Assembly: GCA_036375165.1 (NCBI GenBank) | Contig: DASUSI010000185.1 | Location: 33,346-97,345, forward strand | DNA from: WHSM01 sp036375165 | GTDB taxonomy: Bacteria > Actinomycetota > Actinomycetes > Mycobacteriales > Micromonosporaceae | Length of the DNA stretch: 64,000 bases | Direction: 5' to 3' | In this document: in pieces, positions 37,090 to 45,287 of the stretch | How positions within the stretch are numbered: the stretch's first letter is position 1 | Layout: each line of letters starts with the position of its first letter | Notes under the pieces: model-generated | What the model was told of the DNA's origin: nothing | The model's database searches: none | The model's input: the letters and a program-made list of their open reading frames with translations, nothing else | Program-made: the position numbers and the translations under genes

Positions 37090-37113
37090 CAGTGGTATTC
37101 GCTGACAAACGGT

Positions 37114-37147
37114 GAGATCCCCCGGGGTGGCGGCCCCGGGGGATCTC
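37114..37147 (+). terminator. Strong intrinsic terminator after the XRE-DUF397 pair
   Basis: GAGATCCCCCGGGG and CCCCGGGGGATCTC form a perfect 14-bp stem with a 6-base loop, followed by TCTTTC. Confidence 0.85.
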
Positions 37148-37405
37148 TCTTTCGTCGGCCTGTCTCAAGGCTCGACCAAGAACTTTACTAGCCGTAGCCA
37201 AATCGGCACAGGGGGTCCGGCGACTGCTGCGGTGAGCCTGGGCACTCGCCGAGTTTCGGCGTAGCGCATGCTTTTCGGGGCGAACCGCTTGTCAGGACCC
37301 CCTTCACCTTCCTAATCTGTGTTTCACAGATCCAGATTCGCGAAGCCGGACGTTTGGGGGCCGGCTTGCCGTGTGCCGCCGTGTGCCCGTGAAGGAAGCG
37401 ACTAC
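37148..37405. other. Leader region of the first GGDEF gene
   Basis: About 260 bases between the terminator and the GGDEF start. It contains a 7-bp inverted repeat ATCTGTG-TTT-CACAGAT (37315-37331) and several shorter pairings. I tried to fit it to riboswitch classes (c-di-GMP, c-di-AMP, cobalamin) and could not. It may be an operator or a structured leader. Confidence 0.3.
37315..37331. promoter_or_regulatory. Inverted repeat upstream of the GGDEF gene
   Basis: ATCTGTG-TTT-CACAGAT, a perfect 7-bp repeat about 75 bases before the GGDEF start. Possible operator; binder unknown. Confidence 0.35.
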
Positions 37406-38137
37406 ATGGACCCGCTCACCCTCGCCGCAGCCGTTACCGCGGTGGTTGGCGTCGGGTTCGGGTTCCAGTTGCACCGTCGTGCGGTACGGGCCGAGGCCCG
37501 GACGGCCGGGTTGCTGCGCGAACTGCGTGCCGAACGCCACGCCGCCGCCCATGACTCCTTGACCGGCCTGTTGAACCGGCGGGGGTTCTATCGACTCGGC
37601 TCCGAGTTGATAGCGGAGCAATCCCGAGCACCACTTATCGGTGTCCTGTTCGATCTCGACGGTTTCAAACAGATCAATGACAGGTTGGGTCACGCCGTGG
37701 GTGATGAGGTCCTGATCCTGATCGCCCAGCGGTTCGTCCACCACGCTCAGGGCAGCCTGGTGGCCCGGCTCGGCGGCGACGAGTTCGCCGGCCTGCTGAC
37801 CCCGGAAAGCACCGGACACCTCGACGACGATTCGATGGCCACCGGACTGGTCGCCGTGCTCGGTGCCCCGATACGGATCGGCAGGCACCGGTTGGCCGTG
37901 CGTGCCTCTGTGGGCCTGGTCCAGGTGTCGGAAGGACTCACCTTGGCAGAGGTGCTGCACCGAGCGGACCGAGCCATGTATCGCGCCAAGAGCACCCGCT
38001 GTGGCAGCGCCCGTTTCGACCCGGTCCGCGACGACGATGCCGAGTGCCAGCCCGATGTCCGGCCAGCACTGAGGCTCCGCGACCTCGACACCGCGCTGGC
38101 CGCTTCCGCGAATGCCCGAACCTATGAGCTTGCGTAG
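37406..38137 (+). CDS. Membrane-anchored GGDEF diguanylate cyclase
   Basis: A 243-residue protein that probably makes c-di-GMP. An N-terminal hydrophobic segment (about residues 3-23) precedes a short helix and a GGDEF domain: DSLTGLLNRRGF, FDLDGFKQINDRLGHAVGDEVL and the active-site LGGDEFAG. No RxxD inhibitory site lies before it, so product inhibition may be weak. The ATG follows AAGGA. A small zinc-ribbon membrane protein follows after 14 bases. Confidence 0.93.
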   Translation: MDPLTLAAAVTAVVGVGFGFQLHRRAVRAEARTAGLLRELRAERHAAAHDSLTGLLNRRGFYRLGSELIAEQSRAPLIGVLFDLDGFKQINDRLGHAVGDEVLILIAQRFVHHAQGSLVARLGGDEFAGLLTPESTGHLDDDSMATGLVAVLGAPIRIGRHRLAVRASVGLVQVSEGLTLAEVLHRADRAMYRAKSTRCGSARFDPVRDDDAECQPDVRPALRLRDLDTALAASANARTYELA

Positions 38138-38151
38138 GGAGAGGTGATCTT

Positions 38152-38322
38152 GTGACTGCGCTGCTCATACTGATCGGTTTGCTGGCGGGCCTGGTCCTTG
38201 GCTGGTATCTACGCCGGATCAACACCTGGTGCCCGAGTTGCGGTGACACGTTGGCCTGTACCGGATGTGGTCGCTCGCCGAGTGCCAACCAGCCCCGTGA
38301 GACCAGTCGGGTCGCACGGTGA
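38152..38322 (+). CDS. Small membrane protein with zinc-ribbon motif (56 aa)
   Basis: A 56-residue protein from a GTG with a GAGAGGTGATCTT ribosome site. An N-terminal helix (about residues 3-20, LLILIGLLAGLVLGWYL) is followed by two CxxC motifs (CPSC and CTGC), a compact zinc-ribbon pattern, and a polar tail. It sits right after the GGDEF gene, so it may be cotranscribed and influence it. No family name recognised. Confidence 0.6.
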   Translation: MTALLILIGLLAGLVLGWYLRRINTWCPSCGDTLACTGCGRSPSANQPRETSRVAR

Positions 38323-38684
38323 GCGACCGCGGCCGGACACGTCGACCCACTGGTGGCACGATCTACCGGTCCCGGTGGGCCGTGGCCACCACTGATCGTG
38401 CAAGCTCCGCGGTGGCCGGCGTCAGCAGCCTTATCCGGCCGTACGTACTGGTCGAACGGCAGGTGGCGGAACCCGTCGAGTCGGGCGTCCGGCCACACCG
38501 CTGAATCAGCGTCAGCGATCTTCCGTAGCACGGGCACCGTGATCCCGGTGGAACGCGTTCCCTGGAAACAAGATGATGGGCCGCCTGCCGGCGGCCGGGT
38601 TGGGTACCAGTCCGTCGGTGCGCTCTGCCGTCAGGGCGCCCTCGCCCACCCCCGAGTGGATGAGGGCGCCCCCGGCGCGCCGGA

Positions 38685-38855
38685 TCAGCCGACCCCGCGA
38701 CCGTCTGTGCTGGTGTCGGCGTCCCCGCTGGTCCCGGTGCCCGTACCCGGGTCCGTCGTGGTGCCGTCACTGTCGGTCGTAGTGTCCGTCCCGGATCCGT
38801 CGTCCGATGGCGAACCGACCCCGCGTCCGAAGCGGAGCCAGAACTTGTCCCTCAT
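38685..38855 (-). CDS. Small Thr/Asp/Gly-rich peptide (56 aa)
   Basis: A 56-residue peptide from an ATG with a near-perfect ribosome site (GGAGGTAACTG). It starts MRDKFWLRFGRGVG and continues in a low-complexity Asp/Thr/Gly-rich tail with no hydrophobic segment. No family recognised. The strong ribosome site is the main reason to call it; function unknown. Confidence 0.5.
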   Translation of the reverse strand: MRDKFWLRFGRGVGSPSDDGSGTDTTTDSDGTTTDPGTGTGTSGDADTSTDGRGVG

Positions 38856-39055
38856 CAGTTACCTCCGTATTGACCTGGGACGCCCTCAGATCATGGTCAT
38901 GAGTACGTGTCACCTCACTATGGACGATCCCCGCTAGACGGTAACCTGCTGGACCTGGGCCGCTCGTGAATGTGTCGTTCGTCCGACACTTGCTGCCCGT
39001 CGGAAGGTTCCTCGGACCGGTGAGGACTTGTCGTCATCGGGCCTGAGGCGTCAGC

Positions 39056-39068
39056 GGAGGGAGGACCG
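39056..39068 (+). promoter_or_regulatory. Ribosome-binding site pointing to an ATC start
   Basis: GGAGG at 39056-39060 with 8 bases before ATC at 39069; the same frame continues into the cyclase protein. The nearest in-frame ATG (39150) has no comparable site. Confidence 0.5.
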
Positions 39069-39149
39069 ATCGACCGGGTATGCCTCCACTGCCACGCCGC
39101 CGCGGCGGCGACGCACCGGTTCTGCGGCAGGTGTGGTTCGGCGCTGCAC

Positions 39150-42100
39150 ATGCGTTGTCCGAACTGCTCGGCGGTTGTCGCGCCGGGACTCGGTTACTGC
39201 ACCAGCTGTGGGCAACCGATAGGTGACCCGGCCGATCGTGCCGGCGTCGGACGGCAGGAACGACGTACCGTCAGTCTGCTGTTCGTGGATCTCGTGGGCT
39301 TCAGCGGGATGGCTGAGCAACTGGACCCGGAGGACGTCCGGCGGCTGCAGGTCGACTACTTCGCCACGGCCAGTGCTGTGATCCACCGGTACGGCGGACT
39401 GATCGAAAAGTACATCGGCGACGCCGTCATGGCGGTGTTCGGGGTGCCGGTGGAGACCGAGCACGACGCGTCCCGGGCGGTGCTCGCGGGGTTGACCCTG
39501 CAGCGCGAGCTCAGTGCCCGACCACTCGCGGGCCGGTACCGGATGCGGACCCGGGTTGGCGTCGCTACCGGGGAGGTCCTGGTCGACCTGGACATGGCAC
39601 GGGACGCGGGTCAGGCGCTGGTCTCGGGCGACGCCGTGGCCACCGCCGCCCGATTGCAACAACACGCGCCCCCCGGTGGGGTACTCGTCTCTACCGCGAC
39701 CCACCGCGCCACCATGGAAACCGTCCGCTACGACGACCCACCGGTCCGGGTGTCCCTGGCCGGACGTAGCAGCCCGATGCAGGCCTGGCTCGCCACCGCT
39801 CCGATCGACCGTCAGGAGCCGGAAGACGACGAGGCGACCTCGTTCGTGGGTCGGCAGCAGGAACTGGACGTTCTGGTGGGCGTGCTGCGACGTTGTGTGC
39901 GCGACAACCAGCCACAGCTGGTGTCCGTCGTGGGCGCACATGGCCTGGGAAAGAGTCGCCTGGCGCGGGAGTTACGTCGCCGGTACAAGTCCAGTGGCGA
40001 GACTCCGGTCCGGTGGCTGGTCGGCCGCGGACTGCCTTACGGCGAAGGGGCGGCGTATTCCGCGCTCGCCGAAATTGTGAAGGGATACGCCGGGATCCTG
40101 GACACCGACGCTCCCGCCGCCGCCCGGGACCGGCTCACCGAGGCGCTGCGAGACCTGGCACCCGAGGGTCAGGTGGCCCGGTTGGCAGACCTGCTCGCTC
40201 CGCTGGTAGGGCTGTCCGGCCACCCCGCGGCCGCGGTGGAGGCCGAGTCGGCATGGCGTGACCTGCTGCTGGCCATGGCCCGCGAGGAACCGACAGTGCT
40301 CACGATCGAGGACCTGCACTACGCGGATCCCGGCATGCTGCGGTTCCTGGCGCAGTTGGTGGAGGCGGCAACCGACGTGCCGCTGTTCGTGCTCTGCACG
40401 TACCGGCCGGAACTGCTGGAGGACCACCCGACCTGGGCGGCGATCCTCCCAGGCACTCTGACGGTGTCCCTCGGTCCGCTGCGGGGTGCGGCGTTCCGGG
40501 CGCTGATCGAAGCGTTGCTCGCCCGGCACAACCTACCGGCGGTGCTGGCGGACCGGTTGGTTTCGATCACCGCCGGCAATCCCATGTACGCCGTCGAGTA
40601 CGTTCGGATGCTCGCCGAGCGGCCGGCTGAACTCCGGGCCAACCTGGACGTGGATCTGACGGTGCCGGACACCGTACATGGCGTGCTCGCCAACCGAATC
40701 GACCAGCTCGACCGCATCGAACGTGCGGTGCTGCACGCGGCGGCGGTTCTTGGCGACCGGGTGTGGCCCAACGCGATCGCCGCGGTGCTGGACTCCCCCG
40801 AGACCGAAGCGATTACGGCGCTGCGCGCCTTGTGCCGGCGCGACATGCTGGTCGAACTCAGCACGTCCACCGTGGCGGGCGAACCTGAACTCGGGTTCCG
40901 GCACCAGTTGATGCGCGACGCGGCGTACCGAAGGTTGCCCCGGGCGGCACGCGCCCACCTTCACCGGAAGGCGGCGGACTGGTTCCGACGACTTTCCGCG
41001 GGACGCCATGACATGGCCGCGGCGGTGGCGCACCACCGGATCGAGGCGCTGCGGCTCTCAGAGAGCCTTGGGGAGGACACCACGGTCGCTTCCCGGGATG
41101 CCCGGGTGGCGCTGACCGACGCGGCCCGGGCCGCGTTCGCGGTGCACGCGGTGGAGTCCGCACTGGGGTACGCCACACGAGCACTGACGCTGTGGCCCTG
41201 CACCGAGGAGCCGGGCACCCGCCTTGCGGTCGAGCTGCTCTGCTGCCGGCTGTCGTTCACGGTCGACATCGAAGCGTTCTACCGCGACGGTGGCATCAAG
41301 GATCTGGCCCGCCTTACCGAACGGATGCGCGAGGTCGGAGACCGTGCCGGCGAGGCCGAGACGGTGGCGCTACTCGGCGTCGCGGAGTTGATGCGCGCCG
41401 AGCGGGGCCGCGCCGCCGAGCACCTCACCGAGGCGGTGAAGCTGTTCGCTGATCTGCCCGACAGTGCGGCCAACGCGGAAGCGTACGGCGAACTGGCCCG
41501 GCTGCACATGATGGAGTTCCGTGCCGAACCCGCGATCGCCGCGGCGCGCGCCTCGTGGCAGGTCGCCGAGCGGCTCGGATTGTCCGACCGGGTGGCGGGG
41601 GCCAGGATCACCGAGGCCACGTCCCGTTACCTGGCCGGAGACGGCGCGGCGGTCGCGGCACTGGAACAGGTGCTGCAGGAGTGCCGGGAACAGCGGCTGC
41701 CCGCCCAGCGCCGGGCGGCACGCAACCTCGCCGTCCTGATCACCGAGGAGGGGGACCTGACCCGGGCCATGGAGCTCGAGGAGGAGTCCGAGCAGGTGCA
41801 CGGTGGGCGGTTGTATCAGATGCCCAGCCACTCCGAGGATGCGCTTCGCGCCTACCACACTGGAGACTGGCAAACCCTGCTGCAGGCGGCGGAGGCGTAC
41901 CTGGATGTGGACGCCGCCGAGACCACCGAGTGGGACCTGCAACTGCGGGCGCAGCGGGCATGGATCCGCGTGCTGTGCGGCGAGCCGTCGGGTGAGGACG
42001 TGAAACGTTGCCTGGACAGAGCGGATCGGTCCGGATTCGCCCGGCTGCGGCTCTGCGCATACGCCCACGCGGCCCTCTGCCGAGTCCTGGAAGGGGACGC

Positions 42101-42542
42101 TGGGGTGGCCAGCGAGTTGGTCGGCAGGTTGGCTGAGGTGTGGGCCACCACGCCCAACACCCAGGTGTCGGAATGGCTCCCGGCCGCCGGTCACGCCAGT
42201 GTGCTCCTCGCGGAGCGGGGGTGGCGGCCGGCGGCGGAGAGCATCCTCGGCATCGCCGAGAGCGTCCCGCTGCGCACCCCGTGGGCGCTGGCCGCCGGCT
42301 ACGTGGCCGCCGGGGCGACAGCGCTGGCCGCCGGTGACGCGGAACTCGCCGCATGCCGGTTCTGCGACGCTGTGGCGGCGTACGACCAGCTCGGTGTGGT
42401 CAGTGACGCGGTGCTCGCGGCCACCTGGGCGGCACGCGGCTGTGCACTCGCCGAAGACCCCGCCGCGACAGGCTATCTGGACCGGGTCCGAGGCTTCGCC
42501 GAGCGTGTCGGAGCTCCCGGGCTCATCGCCCTGACTCGCTGA
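39150..42542 (+). CDS. Class III nucleotide cyclase-AAA ATPase-TPR protein with zinc ribbons
   Basis: A large signalling protein (1130 residues from this ATG; 1157 if it starts at ATC 39069). It has N-terminal zinc ribbons (RCPNC and YCTSCG, with two more CxxC pairs upstream if the longer start is used). A class III cyclase domain follows (LLFVDLVGFSGMAEQL and IGDAVMAVFG, both metal Asp present), then an AAA/NB-ARC-like ATPase (Walker A GAHGLGKSRLARE, Walker B VLTIEDLHYADP) and a long TPR-like helical C-terminus. Related cyclase-ATPase proteins occur in mycobacteria. Activity as adenylate cyclase is likely but unproven. Confidence 0.92.
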   Translation: MRCPNCSAVVAPGLGYCTSCGQPIGDPADRAGVGRQERRTVSLLFVDLVGFSGMAEQLDPEDVRRLQVDYFATASAVIHRYGGLIEKYIGDAVMAVFGVPVETEHDASRAVLAGLTLQRELSARPLAGRYRMRTRVGVATGEVLVDLDMARDAGQALVSGDAVATAARLQQHAPPGGVLVSTATHRATMETVRYDDPPVRVSLAGRSSPMQAWLATAPIDRQEPEDDEATSFVGRQQELDVLVGVLRRCVRDNQPQLVSVVGAHGLGKSRLARELRRRYKSSGETPVRWLVGRGLPYGEGAAYSALAEIVKGYAGILDTDAPAAARDRLTEALRDLAPEGQVARLADLLAPLVGLSGHPAAAVEAESAWRDLLLAMAREEPTVLTIEDLHYADPGMLRFLAQLVEAATDVPLFVLCTYRPELLEDHPTWAAILPGTLTVSLGPLRGAAFRALIEALLARHNLPAVLADRLVSITAGNPMYAVEYVRMLAERPAELRANLDVDLTVPDTVHGVLANRIDQLDRIERAVLHAAAVLGDRVWPNAIAAVLDSPETEAITALRALCRRDMLVELSTSTVAGEPELGFRHQLMRDAAYRRLPRAARAHLHRKAADWFRRLSAGRHDMAAAVAHHRIEALRLSESLGEDTTVASRDARVALTDAARAAFAVHAVESALGYATRALTLWPCTEEPGTRLAVELLCCRLSFTVDIEAFYRDGGIKDLARLTERMREVGDRAGEAETVALLGVAELMRAERGRAAEHLTEAVKLFADLPDSAANAEAYGELARLHMMEFRAEPAIAAARASWQVAERLGLSDRVAGARITEATSRYLAGDGAAVAALEQVLQECREQRLPAQRRAARNLAVLITEEGDLTRAMELEEESEQVHGGRLYQMPSHSEDALRAYHTGDWQTLLQAAEAYLDVDAAETTEWDLQLRAQRAWIRVLCGEPSGEDVKRCLDRADRSGFARLRLCAYAHAALCRVLEGDAGVASELVGRLAEVWATTPNTQVSEWLPAAGHASVLLAERGWRPAAESILGIAESVPLRTPWALAAGYVAAGATALAAGDAELAACRFCDAVAAYDQLGVVSDAVLAATWAARGCALAEDPAATGYLDRVRGFAERVGAPGLIALTR

Positions 42543-42560
42543 GCGGTACGCCGGCAGGCG

Positions 42561-43703
42561 TCACCGTTGCTGGCCGCGTCGTTGCTTGTCGGTATACATG
42601 CGGTGGTCGGCGAACTGCAGCAGGTGGTGTGGGTCGGTGCTGCCGGGCTCGGCGACCGCGACACCCACGCTCGCCGACACTCTCACGGTCAGGCCGTCGA
42701 TGTCGATCGGCTTGGCCAACGTGGTACGGAGCCGGTCGGAGACGTACGCGGCGTGGATCGGGTTCGCCACGCTCTGCACCACCAGGAACTCGTCGCCGTG
42801 CAACCGGGCGGCCAGGTCGGTGTCGCGAGTGGCGGAGCGGATCCGGGTGGCGGTGTACTGCAGCAGGGCGTCGCCGAGTTGGTGTCCGTAGGTGTCGTTG
42901 ACCTGTTTGAATCCGTCAAGGTCGATCAGGATCACCGCGACGCAGCCGGTGCCGCTGCGCTCCAGGCGCCGCAGCGACTGTTCCAGGTAGACGAAGGCGT
43001 GGGCGGCGTTCGGTAGGCCGGTGAGCTCGTCGTACGAGGCTCGGCGGATCAGATCCCGCTCCCGTTCCACCCGCGTCGTGACGTCCCAGCCCACCACCTG
43101 TCCGCAGCGGATCCCGTCCAGAACCACCGGGGCGCCACGGACGTCCAGGTAACGCGCTGATCCGTCCGGAAGGTGCGCCGAGTACTCCCCGGGCAGCAGG
43201 CCCGGTTCCTCCGGCTGGGGTGCGGTCGGGTCCGCGGCACGGTGCTCGGGCACGGTGAGCACTTCGAAGATGTTCGTGCCCAGGAGCTGGTCGGGTGTTC
43301 GGCCGAGCAGGATCCCGGCGGCGGCGTTCGCGTACCGGATCGTCCCGTCGTGCAGGGCGTAGACGATGATCATGTTCGGTGCGTCGTCCACAAGCACCTG
43401 CGCCCGACCGCGCAACTCGCCGCATTCCGTCAGCACCGGCAGTTCAGTTCTGCCGCCCGGTGTCGGTGCCCCCGCCACGGGCCGGTGCGGTGCCGCGCCG
43501 GACACCGGCGTCGCCGGGCTGTCGGACGCTGGGGTGTCGGATGCCGCAGCCGGCTGGTCCGGTGCGGCGGCATGTGGTGTCGGGGCCTGTGGCGTGGTCG
43601 CCTGTGGGGTGGTGACCTGAGGGGAGGGCACGTCGGTGTGGTTGGCAGCGGTGGGGCGGGACACCGGCCCAGCGTCCGGTGCCCTCTCGAAGCCTTGCGC
43701 CAC
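42561..43703 (-). CDS. PAS-GGDEF protein
   Basis: A 380-residue cytoplasmic sensor. A Pro/Thr/Ala-rich disordered N-terminus (about 95 residues) precedes a PAS domain (VLVDDAPNMIIVYALHDGTI, NAAAGILLGRTPDQLLG). A GGDEF domain follows: YDELTGLPNAAHAFVYLEQS, DLDGFKQVNDTYGHQLGDAL and LHGDEFLVV. The first Gly of GGDEF is His, which is tolerated in some active enzymes. An RxxD inhibitory site (RDTD) lies 5 residues before it, so product control is likely. It is divergent from the response regulator. Confidence 0.93.
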   Translation of the reverse strand: MAQGFERAPDAGPVSRPTAANHTDVPSPQVTTPQATTPQAPTPHAAAPDQPAAASDTPASDSPATPVSGAAPHRPVAGAPTPGGRTELPVLTECGELRGRAQVLVDDAPNMIIVYALHDGTIRYANAAAGILLGRTPDQLLGTNIFEVLTVPEHRAADPTAPQPEEPGLLPGEYSAHLPDGSARYLDVRGAPVVLDGIRCGQVVGWDVTTRVERERDLIRRASYDELTGLPNAAHAFVYLEQSLRRLERSGTGCVAVILIDLDGFKQVNDTYGHQLGDALLQYTATRIRSATRDTDLAARLHGDEFLVVQSVANPIHAAYVSDRLRTTLAKPIDIDGLTVRVSASVGVAVAEPGSTDPHHLLQFADHRMYTDKQRRGQQR

Positions 43704-43933
43704 GTGACCCTCCCCCTGGAAGTCCTAGATTGTCACGCACATGTCATTCGTCATCCCCCGTCGGTCGCTGCCCGCCGGTCCGAGCAGAGTTCACCGTACT
43801 GGACGTGACAAAGTCCGTCGGTGCCGCCGGGACCAACAGCCCGCCATCGTCGCACCGTCGCCCATGGCCAATCCCTGCCCGGTGGCCCTGCCGGGTCCGT
43901 GCGTTCCTGCCTGATGTGGGGTAGAAACAAGTC

Positions 43934-44584
43934 GTGATCCGTGTGTATCTGCTCGATGACCACGAGGTGGTCCGTCGCGGCCTGCGGGACCTGCTCGAAC
44001 GCGAGGGCGACATCGAGGTGGTGGGGGAGTCTGCGTCCGCCGAGGAGGCGGCCCGTCGGATTCCCGCGTTGCGTCCGCAGGTGGCCGTACTCGACGCCCG
44101 CCTTCCCGATGGCAGTGGGATCGACGTGTGCCGCGACGTGCGGTCCGTGGACCCCTCGATCCGGGCGTTGATCCTCACCTCGTACGAGGATGACGAGGCG
44201 CTGTTCGCCGCGATCATGGCGGGCGCCTCCGGATACGTTCTCAAGCAGGTACGGGGCAATGATCTCGTGGAGGCGGTGCGCACGGTGGCGGCGGGTCAGT
44301 CGCTGCTGGATCCGGCGATCACCCAGCGGGTGCTGGACCGGATCCGACGCGGGCCGGACCAGCCGGCCGAGCTCGCCGCCCTGACCGAGCAGGAACGGCG
44401 GATCCTGGAACTGATCGCTGAGGGCCTGACCAACCGTCAGATCGCGGGCCGGATGTTCCTGGCGGAGAAGACGGTCAAGAACTATGTGTCGAGCCTGCTG
44501 TCCAAGTTGGGGCTGGAGCGGCGTACCCAGGCGGCGGTGCTGGCGGCCCGGTTGTTCGCACCGGACGGCAACTCGAACAGCTGA
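43934..44584 (+). CDS. NarL/LuxR-type response regulator (orphan)
   Basis: A 216-residue response regulator. A receiver domain (phospho-acceptor Asp54 in AVLDARLPDGSG, Thr/Ser in LILTSYEDDEAL, Lys in GYVLKQVRGND) is followed by a LuxR helix-turn-helix (LTEQERRILELIAEGLTNRQ, TVKNYVSSLLSKLGLERRTQ). No histidine kinase is adjacent, so it is orphan in this window. It resembles DevR/DosR-type regulators in length and HTH. GTG start. Divergent from the PAS-GGDEF gene. Confidence 0.93.
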   Translation: MIRVYLLDDHEVVRRGLRDLLEREGDIEVVGESASAEEAARRIPALRPQVAVLDARLPDGSGIDVCRDVRSVDPSIRALILTSYEDDEALFAAIMAGASGYVLKQVRGNDLVEAVRTVAAGQSLLDPAITQRVLDRIRRGPDQPAELAALTEQERRILELIAEGLTNRQIAGRMFLAEKTVKNYVSSLLSKLGLERRTQAAVLAARLFAPDGNSNS

Positions 44585-44767
44585 GCCTTCGGGCCGTCCG
44601 TGTGAAGGGTTCGCCGAGTTGTCATCGGGTCTTCCTCCGAGGACTCCCGGGTCTTCCGGCACCGTCGCCAAGTCCCGGACGTCGGGTCGGATGGCTTACA
44701 CCACCGCTTTGTACGAGAGCGTGCCGCCGCCACGGCGTGATGCCGTTCGTCTGCTCGGGCCGTCAGC

Positions 44768-45229
44768 TCAGGCTGTCGGCACGCCGAAGAGGTGGCCGAG
44801 ACCCGCTGCGAATGCGATGTCCCCGGTGAGCTGGAGTCTTCCGCTGAAAAACATCACCGTTGGGGAGCGCTCGCCCGAGGCGAGCCTGAGGAACTCCGCG
44901 CCGCTCAGGCTGATCGTGACCCGTGGCTCGCCGGTCTGCCGCTTGTGGACCGAGCAGGTGCCGTTGGCGAGCACGCTTTCGTAGAGGTCATGACCGCCGT
45001 CCGGACGATCCAAAATCCTCCAGTGGATCACGCCGTCAACGGTCGCCTCGCCACGGTACCGGCTGGACATCCGGTGGAAGACCTCGTCGAGCACCGTGGC
45101 ACGGAGCTGTGGGCGGTCCAGGGCTTCGGCGAGTTGCCGGGTTGAGGCCAGTTGGACCGAGCTGGCGAACTCCTCGGGGCTGGCCGAGCCGGGATCCTTC
45201 GGTCCTGTCGGGTCGTTCTGGCTCGACAT
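44768..45229 (-). CDS. SCP2 sterol-binding-like domain protein
   Basis: A 153-residue protein. The core (RMSSRYRGEATVDGVIHWRI, VTISLSGAEFLRLASGERSP, VMFFSGRLQLTGDIAFAAGL) fits SCP2-type lipid-binding domains, which carry fatty acids or sterols. It lies divergent to the tetR gene across a palindrome (45243-45256) shared with the fadA2 and mce promoters, so it is probably part of the same lipid regulon. The polar N-terminal 40 residues are not conserved-looking. Confidence 0.8.
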   Translation of the reverse strand: MSSQNDPTGPKDPGSASPEEFASSVQLASTRQLAEALDRPQLRATVLDEVFHRMSSRYRGEATVDGVIHWRILDRPDGGHDLYESVLANGTCSVHKRQTGEPRVTISLSGAEFLRLASGERSPTVMFFSGRLQLTGDIAFAAGLGHLFGVPTA

Positions 45230-45242
45230 GCGGCTCCCTTCC

Positions 45243-45256
45243 TTACCGGTCGGTAA
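45243..45256. promoter_or_regulatory. Palindromic operator, tetR/SCP2 intergenic region
   Basis: TTACCGGTCGGTAA between the divergent SCP2 and tetR starts. Inverted TTACCG arms around a 2-base centre; near-identical sites at 48254 and 52344. Likely TetR site. Confidence 0.6.
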
Positions 45257-45287
45257 TATTACGCACGAGTAGGTTACGCTGGCAAAC

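Larger units (their letters stand above)
38323..39149. other. Region with small and decayed coding signals
   Basis: Apart from the 56-codon minus-strand gene at 38685-38855, this stretch shows broken coding on the minus strand. A 45-codon frame (38649 to 38512, containing VPNPAAGRRPIILFPGNAF) and, shifted, the frame starting at 38537 (KIADADSAVWPDARLDGF) both look coding. They appear separated by a frameshift near 38540. I cannot name the original gene. The right end holds the ribosome site of the cyclase gene. Confidence 0.35.

Noticed and set aside
37148..37405. Riboswitch before the GGDEF gene
   Set aside because: Several short pairings exist, but no conserved core of c-di-GMP, c-di-AMP or cobalamin riboswitches could be placed.
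44585..44650. Short minus-strand peptide with a good ribosome site antisense to the response regulator end
   Set aside because: GGAGGAAG precedes an ATG at about 44620, but the 49-codon frame lies almost wholly antisense to the HTH coding sequence and has no recognisable features.
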